From contig QNQO01000640.1 of assembly GCA_003290165.1 (NCBI GenBank), positions 558,001-622,000 on the forward strand: 64,000 nt of DNA. Reading direction: 5' to 3'. Below the pieces are notes generated by a model, which was given only the letters and a program-made list of their open reading frames with translations, was not told where the DNA came from and ran no database searches. This document shows, in pieces, positions 22,691 through 34,899 of this stretch. The stretch is from Berberis thunbergii (taxonomy: Eukaryota > Streptophyta > Magnoliopsida > Ranunculales > Berberidaceae). The stretch's first letter is position 1. Every line of letters starts with the position of its first letter. A program made the translations under genes and the position numbers.

Positions 22691-23776
22691 CGGTGGTGTA
22701 GAGATCAATGTTTGAATGACTGATTGACTTGTTTTATTATAATTAAGGGCATTGTAGAATGACTATATTATCCTTTGAATTTTATTGTTAAATATTTTAA
22801 TGAAAAAATGGTGTAAAATATTTGAATGTGGTTGAGAAGTCTTTAAATAAGGAAATAGTCAAATAAATGTTGTACTGATTCGTTATGTTAATGGTTCATA
22901 TTATAGATAAAGGAGGTATAAATACGACTATTCCTTGGCTTCGGCCAATTGGAGATTCATTACACTTTCTAATTTAACAAAAGTCGTACTGATTGAACTC
23001 CAGCACCTTACGAAGAGAGTATTGATTAGTATTTTTAGTATGTGAGTGCCAACTCTACCAATTTCTTTATCTTATTTAAACTATGGAAAATGGGGTAGAA
23101 TTGGAAAGATGAGAAGAAGCTATTTATAGGGTGGCAAAACAAACAGACTCTGCTGATTTTGAGAACGGTGGAAAGTGTCTTTGTTGGCTTAAATGTTGAT
23201 CATATGGATGTCCCATGCCAAATCAGCTATACTTTATAGTCAGGTTTTGGACCTTGTAAAGTATAAGTACAAAAAAAAAACTAAAAACTTTAAAAGCCTG
23301 AGTGCTGGACAAACTTCACAGTCCACATTGATGAGTTGAGCTACTTTGTAAAATAAGGCAACTTTTATTAATGGAGAAAAGTGTATCCATGGCTAGACAT
23401 GTTGGTCTTCAATGATGAATGAAAGAATATAAATGCGTAAAGCTGAGGAGTAGTTGAGAGTGGCCCTTTGATTGAAGCAAAAGCTTCCTTCTTACTTTCC
23501 TTTATCAGTACACTTTCCTCCCATAGTTTTTTTTTCTTTTTTCTTCAAGCCTCTCATCTTGGCTAATTCCAACTGTGCCTTTTGATATGAGGTTTTGTTC
23601 TTGAAAAAAATCACATTTGCATGATATTATTCCGTAAATATTAGAAAACAAGGTTTTCGCAATTAGGGTGATATGATATGACCTTAAAAGAATAATGAAA
23701 TTTTCTAAGTATTTATGTATATATATAGAGATTGTAAAAAACTCATTTAATAATGTCATATCATCCTAATTACAAA

Positions 23777-23966
23777 GAATAATTCTAAATGTCGAGGAAA
23801 CGGGCAAGAAAATGGGCGAGGGAAGCGACGTGGCAGAGTAAGAACTATCCACTCCACTCGGGATGTGCACACAAAAAATGATGACATACATCCCGAGCGG
23901 AGTAGAAACTCACGTCGCTTCCCTCGCCCATTTCCTCGTCCGTTTCCTTGCTGTGTAGAATCACTC
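23777..23966. mobile_element. 190 bp Mutator-like MITE, family 1, unit B
   Basis: Inverted ends GAATAATTCTAAATGTCGAG and, on the other strand, GAGTGATTCTACACAGCAAG, with strong pairing inward through GGGCGAGGGAAGCGACGT. Perfect 9-bp duplication AATTACAAA at 23768-23776 and 23967-23975. Unit C retains the empty site (GATTACAAATTCT). Confidence 0.9.
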
Positions 23967-24139
23967 AATTACAAATTCTAATTTTCTAACCTCACTCAAA
24001 ATACAACTTCATACATCTTAGTACCAATCAAGGGGAAAATGGGTATGCAAAGAAACATATTATACTTTGATTCTCTTTACCAATCAAGAAACTGAAAATG
24101 ATGATGATGAGGTTGAAGTGCAAAGGGTGTTTTGGTTAC

Positions 24140-24321
24140 GAACTTTGCTACACAGCCCGCTCGCATGGCCTGTTTTCACAGCCTTGGGGGCGAAAATACA
24201 ATGTTGCCCTCCTCTCTTTAAACATTTTTTGAGAAGGTGGTTAAAAAGGGGGGCAAAATTATATTTTCGCTCCCCAAGGCTGTGAAAACAGGCCATGCGA
24301 GCGGGCTGGCTAGAATTGGGG
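24140..24321. mobile_element. 182 bp hairpin MITE, family 3, unit B
   Basis: Arms of about 58 bp around CAGCCCGCTCGCATGGCCTG pair almost perfectly. Perfect 9-bp duplication TTTGGTTAC at 24131-24139 and 24322-24330. Units A and C have the empty site (GTGTTATGGTCAC). A 9-bp duplication suggests the Mutator superfamily. Confidence 0.88.
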
Positions 24322-24443
24322 TTTGGTTACAAAAAGAATTAGTTAATTTACTTTTATTGCTTTTTTGAATACTTTATTGTGTATGATGGGATCTGATTCC
24401 TGCCTTTTTGGGGAAGTAAAGAAAAGCACAGCCTCTCTTTAGG

Positions 24444-24654
24444 GGATTGAGGGGGGTTCCTGCGCAGGTCTCCCAACCGTTAGATCAAAATTCAACGGCT
24501 CAGATCATCTAAATTCAAAATTTTTTTAAAAAAATTTCTCGCCAAAAATCTCTCTCCTCTTAGATGATTTGAGCCGTTGGATTTTGATCCAACGACTGGA
24601 AAGCCTGCGCAGGAGCTGCTCCTGCCCACTGTGCGCAGGAGCCCCCCTTGATCC
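24444..24654. mobile_element. 211 bp MITE, family 2 (GGATTGAGGGGGG ends), unit B
   Basis: Ends GGATTGAGGGGGGTTCCTGC and, on the other strand, GGATCAAGGGGGGCTCCTGC, with an inner pairing of CCGTTAGATCAAAATTCAAC. Perfect 9-bp duplication CTCTTTAGG at 24435-24443 and 24655-24663. The same end type closes the ALKBH2-bearing elements at 27331 and 37273, so this is a small relative of them. Confidence 0.88.
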
Positions 24655-26591
24655 CTCTTTAGGGAAGTAGAGAAAAGCACATTACCCTACCATCGATCTC
24701 ATGTCGGTGCACATGAGCTCATGCACTTATTTCAGCTCTCAGATTTAGATAAAACCAAGTGGCTATTTTTTTCACTAATTTATTACACATTAAACCCCTC
24801 TCTCTCTCTCTCTCTCTCTATCTCTCTTCATTAACTTATTATAAATTAAATCACATTTTTTACTTATTTTTTCACAAAAATTTATAAATTTTAATATATA
24901 TCTCGAGAAAAATTAAATTATTCAAATTTAATAAAACACACATCTCTATATAAATTTAATGATTCAAATTTAATAATTTACACATCTCTAGGTAAATCTA
25001 ACTATTAGATTTTGATGAAAGATTAAACTATTGAATTAACCTTGAGATATGCATTAAACCATTTAGATTTTTGGTAGAAAATTCCTGATTAAATCTAACG
25101 ATACAATTTTAATTATACACTTATCACAAAAAAATTAAATAATTCATATTTAATAAAACACATGTGAATTATTAAATTTAAATCGTTATATTTTTATCGA
25201 GATAAATATATTATTAAATTTAAATCGTTAAATATTAGTGGATAGATAGAACCATTAAATAAATTTCACCTAAATTAAATAAGTGCACGTGATGAGTTTT
25301 TGTGCATGGTGCACATGAACCCACCTCAATCGAGTGCCAAGTTCAGATGGATCCATAAATAAACGAGAAGATGGACACATTTCATAAGCTGTTTGTGTGT
25401 TTGCTTATGCCCTCTTTTTAAAGGAAATCTTGTCAGGTAGCTTTTTAAAATGGTGATATGATATGTACAGGTTAAATGAATCTTCTACTTCTTTCTATCC
25501 AGCTGTCACATGCCAATTTATTCTTTCTTACTGCCAAGACTGCCCCTATCTTTTTTTTTAATAATAAATTTATTGAATTACTTGTATAATATATATTAAT
25601 TAGGTCTAGGGGTAAAAGATAGAGGAGGTGGGAGGAATGACACTGGAGGGAGTTGATTGACATGAGCAATCGGTGATTGAGAAATCGATTGAGAGGATTG
25701 TAATTACATAAGTGGATGTGATATATTAATTTAGTCTAAAATTAAAATTTTTTTCATAAATTTTCATGACATAAAATTTCATGCAACCGAACACACCTTT
25801 AGTGACAAATTCTCTGAGATCAGCTCTTTTTGTCAGCCAAAAAACTCAATTGAGCATGAGTTCTCTTCTGTTTCGAGCTACCATGAACACAAAATCATTC
25901 AAACATTCACAGTTTTAGTTGTTGTGCTTGCAAAGTATTTGCCTAGGACACTTTGCAAGAAAGTGGAAGAGATTGAGGTTCACCAATAAACATGTTCAGG
26001 AAAATTACCGCTAGTGCATGTTGCCAAGCACAATGTATCCCATTTTTACCTTTCCTATAATATTGAACTGTGCCTCATTCAGTGACTTCCCTTGGTTGAA
26101 GTCATTATTACGGAGGGTGTACCAGTAGATTTTGTGCAACAGTTCACCATTTCCTTTCCTGATCAGATGCCTAACTTGGACCTTGATGATCTACTAGCAA
26201 TTATTCAATTGTGAAAGTGTGCTGGTGGTAGAGGTTATACTGAGTTTGTGTCTACTGTGTGTCTGCGATCAATTGGTACTCATAATCTCCATACCAAAGA
26301 GTTAAAACCATAACACCCCATCACGGGATATGCCTTTTTATGTCCATTTTGTTTGTTCTATTTGTTCAAACCGAACATCAGATTCTATGATGTATGCTAC
26401 ATCAGAGTGAATTTGTTTTTACCATCAGCACAATAAAGTAGCAGAGACCTGTCATATTACGAGCAAAATGTCTTTTTATTTGGCAGAAAGTATATTGTCT
26501 TTACAAGATGATGCCATGGGCGATAGCAGTCACTGGTTAAAGAACTTTTTCTAGAAAGGGGCATTGAAAATGCAGTTAGTGGCCAAGAATT

Positions 26592-27331
26592 GAAAGGAAC
26601 TTTCATCTACAACTCCAACCCCAACCATACAAATCAATCAAATTCAACACAAATGAACCCTAAATTACTCTGAGGAAGCCCTAAAAATGAAAACTTTAAA
26701 AAACCACTTTCAATTAAATCTACAAATCCAACCATTCAAATCAATTAAATTCAACAAAATGAACCATGAATTACATAAAAAAAAACTTGAAAATCGAAAC
26801 TTTACAATATCCAATCAACAAATCCAACCCCAACCAATCAAATCAACTAAATTCAACCAAATGAACTACAAATTACACTAAAAACCATAAAAATCAAAAC
26901 TTTACAGCATCCCTTTCATTTTCATCCAAAAACTCAATGACAAAATGGGTTGCAGAGAAACTCAACCTGAACACAAAAGTGACCAAAGACGTGAATCGAA
27001 GGCCTAGTCCATGAAATCTCCTTGTTGAGGTACTCAAACCATTTCCACGACTCATCAAATGGTAGAAACATTCCTCCCTTCTCTTCCTCTTCCTCAGATC
27101 TAGATCGAGAATAAAGGTTTTTTTTTTTTTTTTTCAAAACGCGGACAGCGACCCTTCTCTCTCTTTTCAAATGCTGTGGCAAATCCATAATCTCAGCATA
27201 TTAAAAACCTGCCATTACGTCTGCTTTAAATCAGATTTTGAGTTTCATAGATATTAGCCGTTAGATTTAATACAACGACTGACAATGGTGCGCAGGACGC
27301 GCTCCATCCCGCGCAGTAGCCCCCTCAATCC
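26592..27331. mobile_element. Pack-type TIR element with ALKBH2-like exon, copy 1 (left-truncated)
   Basis: The right end on the reverse strand reads GGATTGAGGGGGCTACTGCG, homologous to the MITE at 24444. The body matches 31034-31784 closely: an AT-rich part with repeated AAATTCAAC-type phrases, then an antisense ALKBH2-like exon, then the terminal region. The left terminus is missing, the match beginning abruptly at 26592. Both copies abut the same array sequence (ACTTC), so a single insertion was duplicated with the array. Confidence 0.75.
26960..27188 (-). pseudogene. Captured first exon of an ALKBH2-like dioxygenase, copy 1
   Basis: Open from MDLPQHLKRERRVAVRV, then a lysine and glutamate-rich stretch, FLPFDESWKWFEYLNKEISW, and TRPSIHVFGHFC. 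This is the segment before the catalytic core in plant ALKBH2 (SWKWF, IPWTRP and the VFG lead-in), enzymes that reverse alkyl lesions in DNA. The Fe(II)-binding HxD...H core is absent and the reading frame soon leaves homology. Compared with copy 2 it lacks the VVYVP segment. Confidence 0.75.
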
Positions 27332-28226
27332 ACTTCGAATTGTGCAATTAGAAATGAGCAAATTGTGCAATGAGTGAACGAGTTCAGATGTGATGAGAAA
27401 GGAAGGAAGCTTTATGAAATGCCAACTTTTTAGGGGGAGTTGAGTTGACATGGTGGGTGGGGAAGGGATCAAATCAAATGAGATGAAAAGCTGAAACTGT
27501 AATTGCTTTTATACAACCAACTTGAATAAGAAAGAAGAAGAACCTTTTCTAATGGTTTCTCTTTTCTTTTTGTGTGGTGTTGGGGGTGGGTTGTAGGGGA
27601 AAAAGAAAAAGAGGATGAGAATGTAGGGTGTGAGTTATGATTTTCTTTATGTTTTTTTTGGTGGTGTAGAGATCAATGTTTGACTGACTGATTGGCTTGG
27701 TTTATTATAATTAAGGGCATTGGAGAATGACTATATTATCCTTTGAATTTTATTGTTGGATATTTTAATGAAAAAATGGTGTAAAATATTTGAATGTGGT
27801 TGGGAAGGCTTTAAAAACAGGAAAATAGTCAAATAAATGTTGTACTGATTCATTATGTTAATGGTTCATATTATAGATATAGGAGGTATAAATACGACTA
27901 TTCCTTGGCTTCGGCTAATTGGAGGTTCATTACACTTTCTTATTTAACAAAAGTCATACTGACTGAACTCCAACACCTTACGAAAAGAGCATTGATTAAT
28001 GTTTTTAGCATGTGAGTGTCAATTCTACCACTTTTTCTATCTTATTTAAACTATGGAAAGAATTGACACTTACATATTATACACCCTCCCCATACACTAA
28101 TTAGGTTAAGTAAAAAAAAAAATTTAATTTTTTAATCTAGAATAGGAAGAAAAAAATGGTATTAATATTGACAATTAATAGTACATGCCAAATCTTCTAT
28201 GAAACAAATCACATTGTATACACATG

Positions 28227-28374
28227 CGAAAATTCTTTGTTGCACCGGGGGTTAGCCTGGTGCTAATCCCCCACCATCCATTTTGCCTCAAAATGGGTGT
28301 AGCACCTATCGCGAGGCAAAATGAATGGTGGGGGATAGCACCAGGCTAACCCCCAATGCACTGTAGCAATGCTC
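28227..28374. mobile_element. 148 bp hairpin MITE, unit C
   Basis: Arms of about 47 bp (GGGGGTTAGCCTGGTGCTA region) pair closely. Perfect 9-bp duplication ATACACATG at 28218-28226 and 28375-28383. Unit A has the empty site (GTATACACATGACCCG). Confidence 0.88.
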
Positions 28375-29424
28375 ATACACATGGCCCGAAATACTTTTTC
28401 TTGGTCAATTTTTTGTGTGCAATGACAGATTATGCCAAGGCTTTTTTTTTTAACTATGTAACTATTGTTTATATTTCTCATTATCTAATGAAATTACTAT
28501 TTCAAAAAAAAATAAAATAATAAAAAGACTCATTTAATAATGTCATATCATCCTGATTACAAATTCTGATTTTCTAACCTCACTCAAAATACAACTTCAT
28601 ACATCTTAGTACCAATCAAGGGGGAAATGGATATGCAAAGGAACGTGTTATAATTTAGGGATTCTCTTTACCAATCAGGAAACTGAAAATGTTGATGATG
28701 ATGAGGTTGAAGTGCAAAGGGTGTTATGGTCACAAAAAAGAATTACTTTATTGTGTATGATGGGATCTGATTCTTGCCTTTTTTGGGGAAGTAAAGAAAA
28801 GCACAGCCTCTGTTTAGGGAAGTAGAGAAAAGTACATTACCCTACCATGGATCTCATGACGGTGCACATGAGCTCATGCATTTATTTCAACCGTCAGATT
28901 TGGATAAAATCAATTTAATGGCTCTCACTCTTCATTAATTCATTACAAATTAAATCAAAGATCACTTATTACTATTTAAATCACATTCTTCACTTATTTT
29001 TTTTATCAAAATCTACACAATTCAATATACATCTAAAAAAAAATTAAATGATTCAAATTTAATAACACACATATCTAGGTAAATTTAATTGTTCAAATTT
29101 AATAGAATACACATCTCTAAGTAAATTTAACAGTCCAAATTTAATATTACATTAATCTTGAGAAAAATCTAATAGCCAAAATTTAATAATTCACACATTT
29201 CTAGGTAAATCTAACCGTAAGATTTTGATGAAAGATCGAACTATTGGATTAACTTCGAGATACGCGTTGAACCGTTTAGATTTTTGATAAAAAATTTCTG
29301 ATTAAATATAACGGTACAAATTTAATTATGCATTTATCGCGAGAAAAATCAAATGATTCAAATTTAATAGAACACGTGTAAATTATTAAATTTTAATCGT
29401 TAAATTTTTATTGAAATGAGCATC

Positions 29425-30640
29425 TATCTTACAATTCAAAGTGTTTTTTTTTTTACTGATCATGAACAGTAACCTGAGTCTGTTTGTCCTACGTGGCAAT
29501 AACTTATGTTTATGGCTAACAACTTAAAATCTCAAAACCTCTCCCCCGCATACAAACTTCAAAACTCAAAAACTCACAAACTCAAAAACTCTCCCGTGCT
29601 CACAAATCTCTCTCATCTTGCAAATCTCTCTCAAGTTTCTCTCCCACTGCGAATCCCTCTCTCACGCAGCAGCTAATCCATCTCTCACGCAGTCAAACAC
29701 AAACACTCTGTAACTCTCCCTCACGCAGTCTCTCTCACTCTGTCAAACACAAACACTGCCATGTTTTGTTTTTGTTGAGTTATATGGTTGGTTGAGTTAT
29801 ATGGAGTTATATGGTTGGTTGAGTCATCTCTGAGGGCAGAGTTTGAAGGAACATAATTTGAAGGATCAACACTCTGTCAAACACAAACCCAATTTTAGTA
29901 AATACTAGGTACAAACCCAATTTTCTTTGATCTCAGTCTCTCTTCCCCAAACCATCAGAACTCTGCTCTGCTTGCGATCGCAATCTCTTCCGTTGGGTTC
30001 GCTCTCTCAATCCAGGTAACTCGAATTCACTCAAAAATTGTAATTTTGAATCCTTTTTTGGTTGGCAATAGTATGATTGATTCGATTTTCTTGGTGGGCA
30101 ATTTGTGTGGTTTGTGATTAGGTTTGGGTTAGGGTTTTTGGTTTAAAATTTTGGGGTTTAATGGGTTTTGATTGTTGAGATGTTATGCTAAGTAAGAACT
30201 TCATACCCATTTAAGGTTTGTTTGGTTGAAATTGGGGTTTGATATTTCCTTTTTTGTTTTGAATCATGAAAGTTTGTTTGATTGGGTTATTGATTGCTAT
30301 ACAATTGCAGATATCTTCATGACTGCATGCATACACTTGAATCTTGATTGCTATACTAGAAACAAAGTGACTAATTTCACAGAATGAAACAAAATCATCC
30401 TAGAAGAGTGACTAATTTCACAGAATTGGAGCTACGTGAACCTGCACCAGACCAGAAACACAAGTTGAATCAAAGACGAGGACTACATTTCTGTATGCTA
30501 ATTGCCACGATGATCACATATATTCATCTAGGTGTTCTTACTGCTACTAATATTTCTTTAAGTGGCGGATCTGGCAACCCCTCACTGGCAACATAGCAAG
30601 TGTCTCTTGGTTGCACAAAAGATAAATCCCTCAGAGCACA
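29425..30640 (+). other. Insertion segment with gene-like leader, unidentified
   Basis: Not part of the array unit. It has a pyrimidine-rich block (29530-29760) and a probable leader exon ending CAATCCAG before GTAACTCG at about 30017. An acceptor-like TTGCAG at 30310 is followed by a 70-codon open frame (30384-30596, starting MKQNHPRRVTNFTELELREP) that I do not recognise. It looks like captured 5' gene sequence or a non-coding transcript unit. The left border element is not identified. Confidence 0.4.
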
Positions 30641-30719
30641 TTGACAGAGATGGAGAAAATACAAAGCCCTAAACACAAACTAACCCAATTTTCGACTGAA
30701 AACCGCCATTTCTCAAAAC

Positions 30720-31340
30720 CCCCTAATCCAAACCCGACCATCCAAATCAAGTAAATTCAACCAAATGAACCATAAATTACATTAAATCAAAAGTTTACAA
30801 TACCTATTTCACTTTCATCTATAACTACAACCCCAACCATTCAAATCAATCAAATTCAACACAAATGAACCATAAATTGCTCTTAAAAAAACCGTAAAAA
30901 TAGAAAGTTTAAAACATATCTTTCAATTTAATATACAAATCCAACCATTCAAATCAATAAAATTCAACCAAATGAAACCACAAAATTACACTAAAAACTC
31001 TAAAAATGAAAACTTTACAAATACCCAATTCACTTTCATCTACAACTCCAACCCCAACCCCAACCATACAAATCAATCAAATTCAACACAAATGAACCCT
31101 AAATTACTCTAAGGAAACCCTAAAAATGAAAACTTTAAAAGACCACTGTTAATTAAATCTACAAATCCAACCATTCAAATCAATTAAATTCAACAAAATG
31201 AACCATGAATTACATAAAAAAAAACTTGAAAATCGAAACTTTACAATATCCAATCAACAAATCCAACCCCAACCAATCAAATCAACTAAATTCAACCAAA
31301 TGAACTACAAATTACACTAAAAACCCTAAAAATCAAAACT
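30720..31340. repeat. Degenerate tandem repeat within the ALKBH2-bearing element
   Basis: Units of roughly 120-150 bp repeat the phrases CAAATCAATCAAATTCAAC, AAATGAACCATAAATTAC and AAAACTTTACA four or five times. The right part is shared with 26598-26900. Confidence 0.7.
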
Positions 31341-31404
31341 TTACAGCATCCCTTTCATTTTCATCCAGAAACTCAATGACAAAATGGGCTGCAAAGAAAC
31401 CCAA

Positions 31405-31660
31405 CACGAACACAAGAGTGACCAAAGACGTGAATCGAAGGCCTAGTCCATGGAATCTCCTTGTTGAGGTACTCAAACCATTTCCATGACTCATCGAATG
31501 GCAGAAACAGAGGAACATAAACGACTTCCTCCCTTCTCTTCCTCTTCCTCAGATCTAGATCGAGAATACTGTTTTTTTTTTTTTCCAAAACGCGGACAAC
31601 GACCCTTCTCTCTCTTTTCAAATACTGTGACAAATCCATAATCTCAGCTGTCGGATCCAA
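31405..31660 (-). pseudogene. Captured first exon of an ALKBH2-like dioxygenase, copy 2
   Basis: The frame opens upstream of MDLSQYLKRERRVVVRV. It continues KRREEVVYVPLFLPFDESWK, then WFEYLNKEIPWTRPSIHVFG, matching plant ALKBH2 before the catalytic core. It then runs out of homology and stops at 31373. It retains more of the original than copy 1 (the VVYVP strand). No iron or 2-oxoglutarate ligands are encoded, so it cannot be an active repair enzyme. Antisense orientation within the element. Confidence 0.78.
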
Positions 31661-31784
31661 TCCGACGGCTGTAACATATTAAAAACCTGCCATTACGTTT
31701 GCTTTAAATCAGATTTTGAGTTTTGTAGATATTAGCCGTTGGATTTAATCCAACGGTTGACAATGGTGCGCAGGACGCGCTCCA

Positions 31785-32214
31785 TGTCACGGGCTTTCTT
31801 TTCACAAATACTTCCCGTGCAGCACTAGCAAACTTTGCCCTGAGTTATCAAAGAAAGCTAGTCTGCCTTGCTCACAAAAGACTTACTTAGACTTTGGAAA
31901 ACTAAGCAAGCTAAGAACACACAAGAGAGCTAAAGAGAACTAGAACTTGTATTGTTTGAATTCTCTGAGGTGATTACAACAAATGAGGCCTTAGCCTATT
32001 TATAGAACTCCACCTCCTCAATGGACGGTGGTGATCATTTTAATCTAATGGTCTATATTGAGTTTCTACACACTTCCTAAGAAATATCTAAGGACTAGAA
32101 TCTTATGGAACTTTATGGGACGTTCTAGAGAACTCTCTCTAGAACAATGTGGAAAACTCTACATTATGTACACTTGTCAACCTCACTTGGCTAGGCAAGA
32201 AAATAGTTGTGACA
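31785..32214 (-). repeat. Gypsy 3' LTR (left in window)
   Basis: 430 bp, TGTCACGGGC...GTTGTGACA. On the minus strand it follows the polypurine tract AGGTGGGGGAGAA (32215-32227). Confidence 0.88.
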
Positions 32215-32225
32215 TTCTCCCCCAC

Positions 32226-32726
32226 CTAATCAGGCGACGTCCTCGTTGCCTTCAAATCCTCGTACGCTTTGATTTGCTCCTTGAATTGCCACAAATGTTG
32301 GATTGGCTCCCAACTGGCTTCACTTTCTGGCAATCATTTCCACTTGAAGAATAGCTCATGTGTGGGAGGTTGGTTAGAATGACGCACCACACGATCTGAC
32401 AAGATAATCTCTAGTTCCTTGTCATGTTGGATCCTCATGCCCATTGGTGCTCTTTGTGAAACTCCTCTGCTTGGATCATCCCGATCTTCCTTATACGGTT
32501 TCAGTAGACTCACATGGAAGACAGGATGAAACTTGATCCTCGGCGGCAACTCGACCTTGTAGGCTTGCTTTCCCACTTTATTGACTATGGGGAAAGGACC
32601 CTCACATCTCCTGATAAGGCCACGATGTAGTCCAGAAAGTCTAGCATGTGCATGCATCTTGACAAGCACAAGGTCTCCAACCTGAAACTCTCGAGGCCGT
32701 TTTTTCTTGTCGGCCCACTTCTTCAT
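32226..32726 (-). pseudogene. Gypsy integrase C-terminus and chromodomain-like tail
   Basis: Encodes FQVGDLVLVK, GPFPIVNKVGKQAYKVELPP, FHPVFHVSLLKPY and then RVVRHSNQPPTHELFFKWK, followed after a stop (a glycine codon in relatives) by LPESEASWEP. The last segment is the chromodomain pattern that targets chromoviruses to chromatin. Ends at the TAG at 32226. Confidence 0.82.
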
Positions 32727-32793
32727 CCTCTTGGAGGCATTTTCCAGATAAGCTCGAGCCTCATCAGCTTGATCATTCCATCATTTGGCAAAC

Positions 32794-33490
32794 TTATAGG
32801 CTGATGGACTCACTCCTGTGTAGCCAGCGGCAATATAACTTGGGGTCATTTTTTTGTCCCATGACAATCTCAAATGGGCTACGACCCGTCGCTTCACTCT
32901 TCTGCAAGTTGAAAGAGAATTGGGCAACATCTAGCAACTTAGCCCAATCTCGTTGGTTGGCGCTCACATAGTGCCTAAGATATAACTCCAGCAAAGCCTT
33001 CATCATTTCCGTTTGACCATCCGTTTGAGGATGAAAGCTAGTAGAGAAACTAAGGTCGGTACCCAATAATTTGACCAACTCAGTCCAAAATTTCCCCGTG
33101 AACCGAGTATCCCTATCACTAATGATAGATTTGGGCACACCCCAATACTTCACCACATGTTTGAGGAATAAATGTGCGGCTTGCTCGGCTGTGCACTCCT
33201 TGTGTGTGGGAATGAAGGTGGCATACTTCGAAAATCTGTCCACGACCACAAGTATCCAATTGCAACCCTCTGATACAGGCAACTCAACTATGAAATCTAA
33301 GGAAACACTCTCCCAATGTCTCTTTGGGATGGGGAGGGATTCAAGTAAGCCGGCAGGTGATTGTTGTTCCACTTTGTCTTGTTGGCATACAAGACAAGTC
33401 TTCACATATGCTTCGATATCATCCCTCATATGTGGCCAATAATAGGAATCTTTCACAAGAGCAAGAGTCCGATGTATACCTGGATGTCCC
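32794..33490 (-). pseudogene. Gypsy integrase core
   Basis: Zinc-binding region (YYWPHMRDDIEAYVKTCLVC) followed by the catalytic core with DFIVELP, SDRDTRFTGKFWTEL and FHPQTDGQTE, carrying the D, D and E positions. The frame is interrupted at 33490, where relatives have tryptophan before AGHPGIHR. It is lost again before 32794. Confidence 0.88.
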
Positions 33491-33492
33491 GC

Positions 33493-34371
33493 TCACTTGC
33501 TATCATGACATTCTTTCAAGACTTCCCTCCTTAGGTTGTCATGAGGTGGAACATATATTCGCCTTCCCTTAGAGTATATCAAGCCGTTCTCCACCCAAAA
33601 TCGTCTTGTCTTCTTATATTTGACAAGAGCTATGATGGTTTGAGCCATGGAATCATGTGTCAATCCTTCCTTTATGCGTCCCTTCAAGTTGCTTTGAGGT
33701 TGACTTATGTCAGCAAGTTCTCATTTTCTACTTAAAGCATCCACAACAAGATTAGCTTTGCCAGGCTTGTACTCCAAAGTGTAATCGAACTCTGCCAAAA
33801 AATCTTGCCACCTAGCTTGTTTTGGTGTGAGCTTCTTTTGTGTCTGGAAGTAGCTAGTGGCAACATTGTCGGTCTTGACCACAAATTTGCTCCCAAGCAA
33901 GTAATGTCGCAATGTTCGTAGGCAATGCATAACCGCCGTCATTTCCTTCTATTGTACTGTGTATCGCCTCTCAGTATCATTGAGCTTTCTCCTTTCAAAT
34001 GCAAAAGGATGCCCTTCTTGCATCAATACCCCACCAATAGCAAAGTCGGAAGCATCTGTATGTACCTCAAAAGACATAGAATGGTTGGAAAGTACCAATA
34101 CTGGTTCTTCCACGATTGCTTTCTTCAATCCTTTGAAAGCTTGTTGGCATGTGGAACTCCAATCCCAACTTCGTCCCTTCTTAAGCAAGTCCGTCAATGG
34201 AGCGGCTATGGAAGAGTAGTCTTTGATGAACCTTCTATAATAGTTCACCAAGCCAAGGAAAGATCTTAACTCGGTGACTTTGGTCGGTGGTTCCCATTCT
34301 TTGATGACTTGTACCTTGGACTTGTCCACACGAAGTTTGCCTTTGCCAATGATATGACCCAAGAATGTCAC
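33493..34371 (-). pseudogene. Gypsy RT connection and RNase H region
   Basis: Begins VTFLGHIIGKGKLRVDKSKV, then LRSFLGLVNYYRRFI and the RNase H start FEVHTDASDFAIGGVL. After a stop it continues FVVKTDNVATSYF, LEYKPGKANLVVDALSRK, and then a linker. Stops at about 33943 and 33720 break the frame. Confidence 0.85.
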
Positions 34372-34389
34372 TTCCTCTTGGGCAAATGA

Positions 34390-34899
34390 TCACTTCTCCT
34401 TTTTGACATAGAGCTCGTTTTCCTTCAAGGTTTGGAACACTTGCCTCAAGTGATCCACATGTTCCTCCCATGTCTTACTATAGATCACAATGTCATCAAG
34501 ATACACAACTACGAACCGATCAAGGTAAGGAGGTAGTACCTTATTCATTAGAGTGCAAAATGTGGCCGGCGCATTAGTTAAACCAAATGGCATGATTAGG
34601 AACTCGTAAGACCCGTACCTTGTAACACATGTCGTCTTTGGTTCATCTCTTTCGGCTATGCGAACTTGATAATATCCCGAGCGCAAGTCAAGCTTGGTAA
34701 AGTACTTTGCATCACCAAGTTTATCAAAGAGATCCACAATAAGTGGAATCGGGTAGTTGTTATTGATAGTGACCTTGTTGAGTGCCCGATAGTCAATACA
34801 AAGTCGTAGGGATCCATCATGTTTCTTTTGAAATAAGACCGGCGCACCATATGGAGCTTTGGAGGGTCGGATATAACCAACATCTAGTAAATCCTTCAA
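34390..34899 (-). pseudogene. Gypsy reverse transcriptase core
   Basis: Contains [49 protein letters not shown] and the catalytic YLDDIVIYS (YLDD at 34492-34503). Preceded by a stop at about 34900 that separates it from the protease-side frame. Confidence 0.92.

Larger units (their letters stand above)
20449..27368. repeat. Tandem array unit B
   Basis: Starts with the F-box promoter sequence (to 20719). It is interrupted by the hydrolase-bearing element (about 20720-22690), resumes at GGTGTAGAGATCAATG, and runs to 26591, where the ALKBH2-bearing element replaces the last-exon region. Lacks unit A's 16147-16480 equivalent. Carries private MITEs at 23777, 24140 and 24444. Confidence 0.88.
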
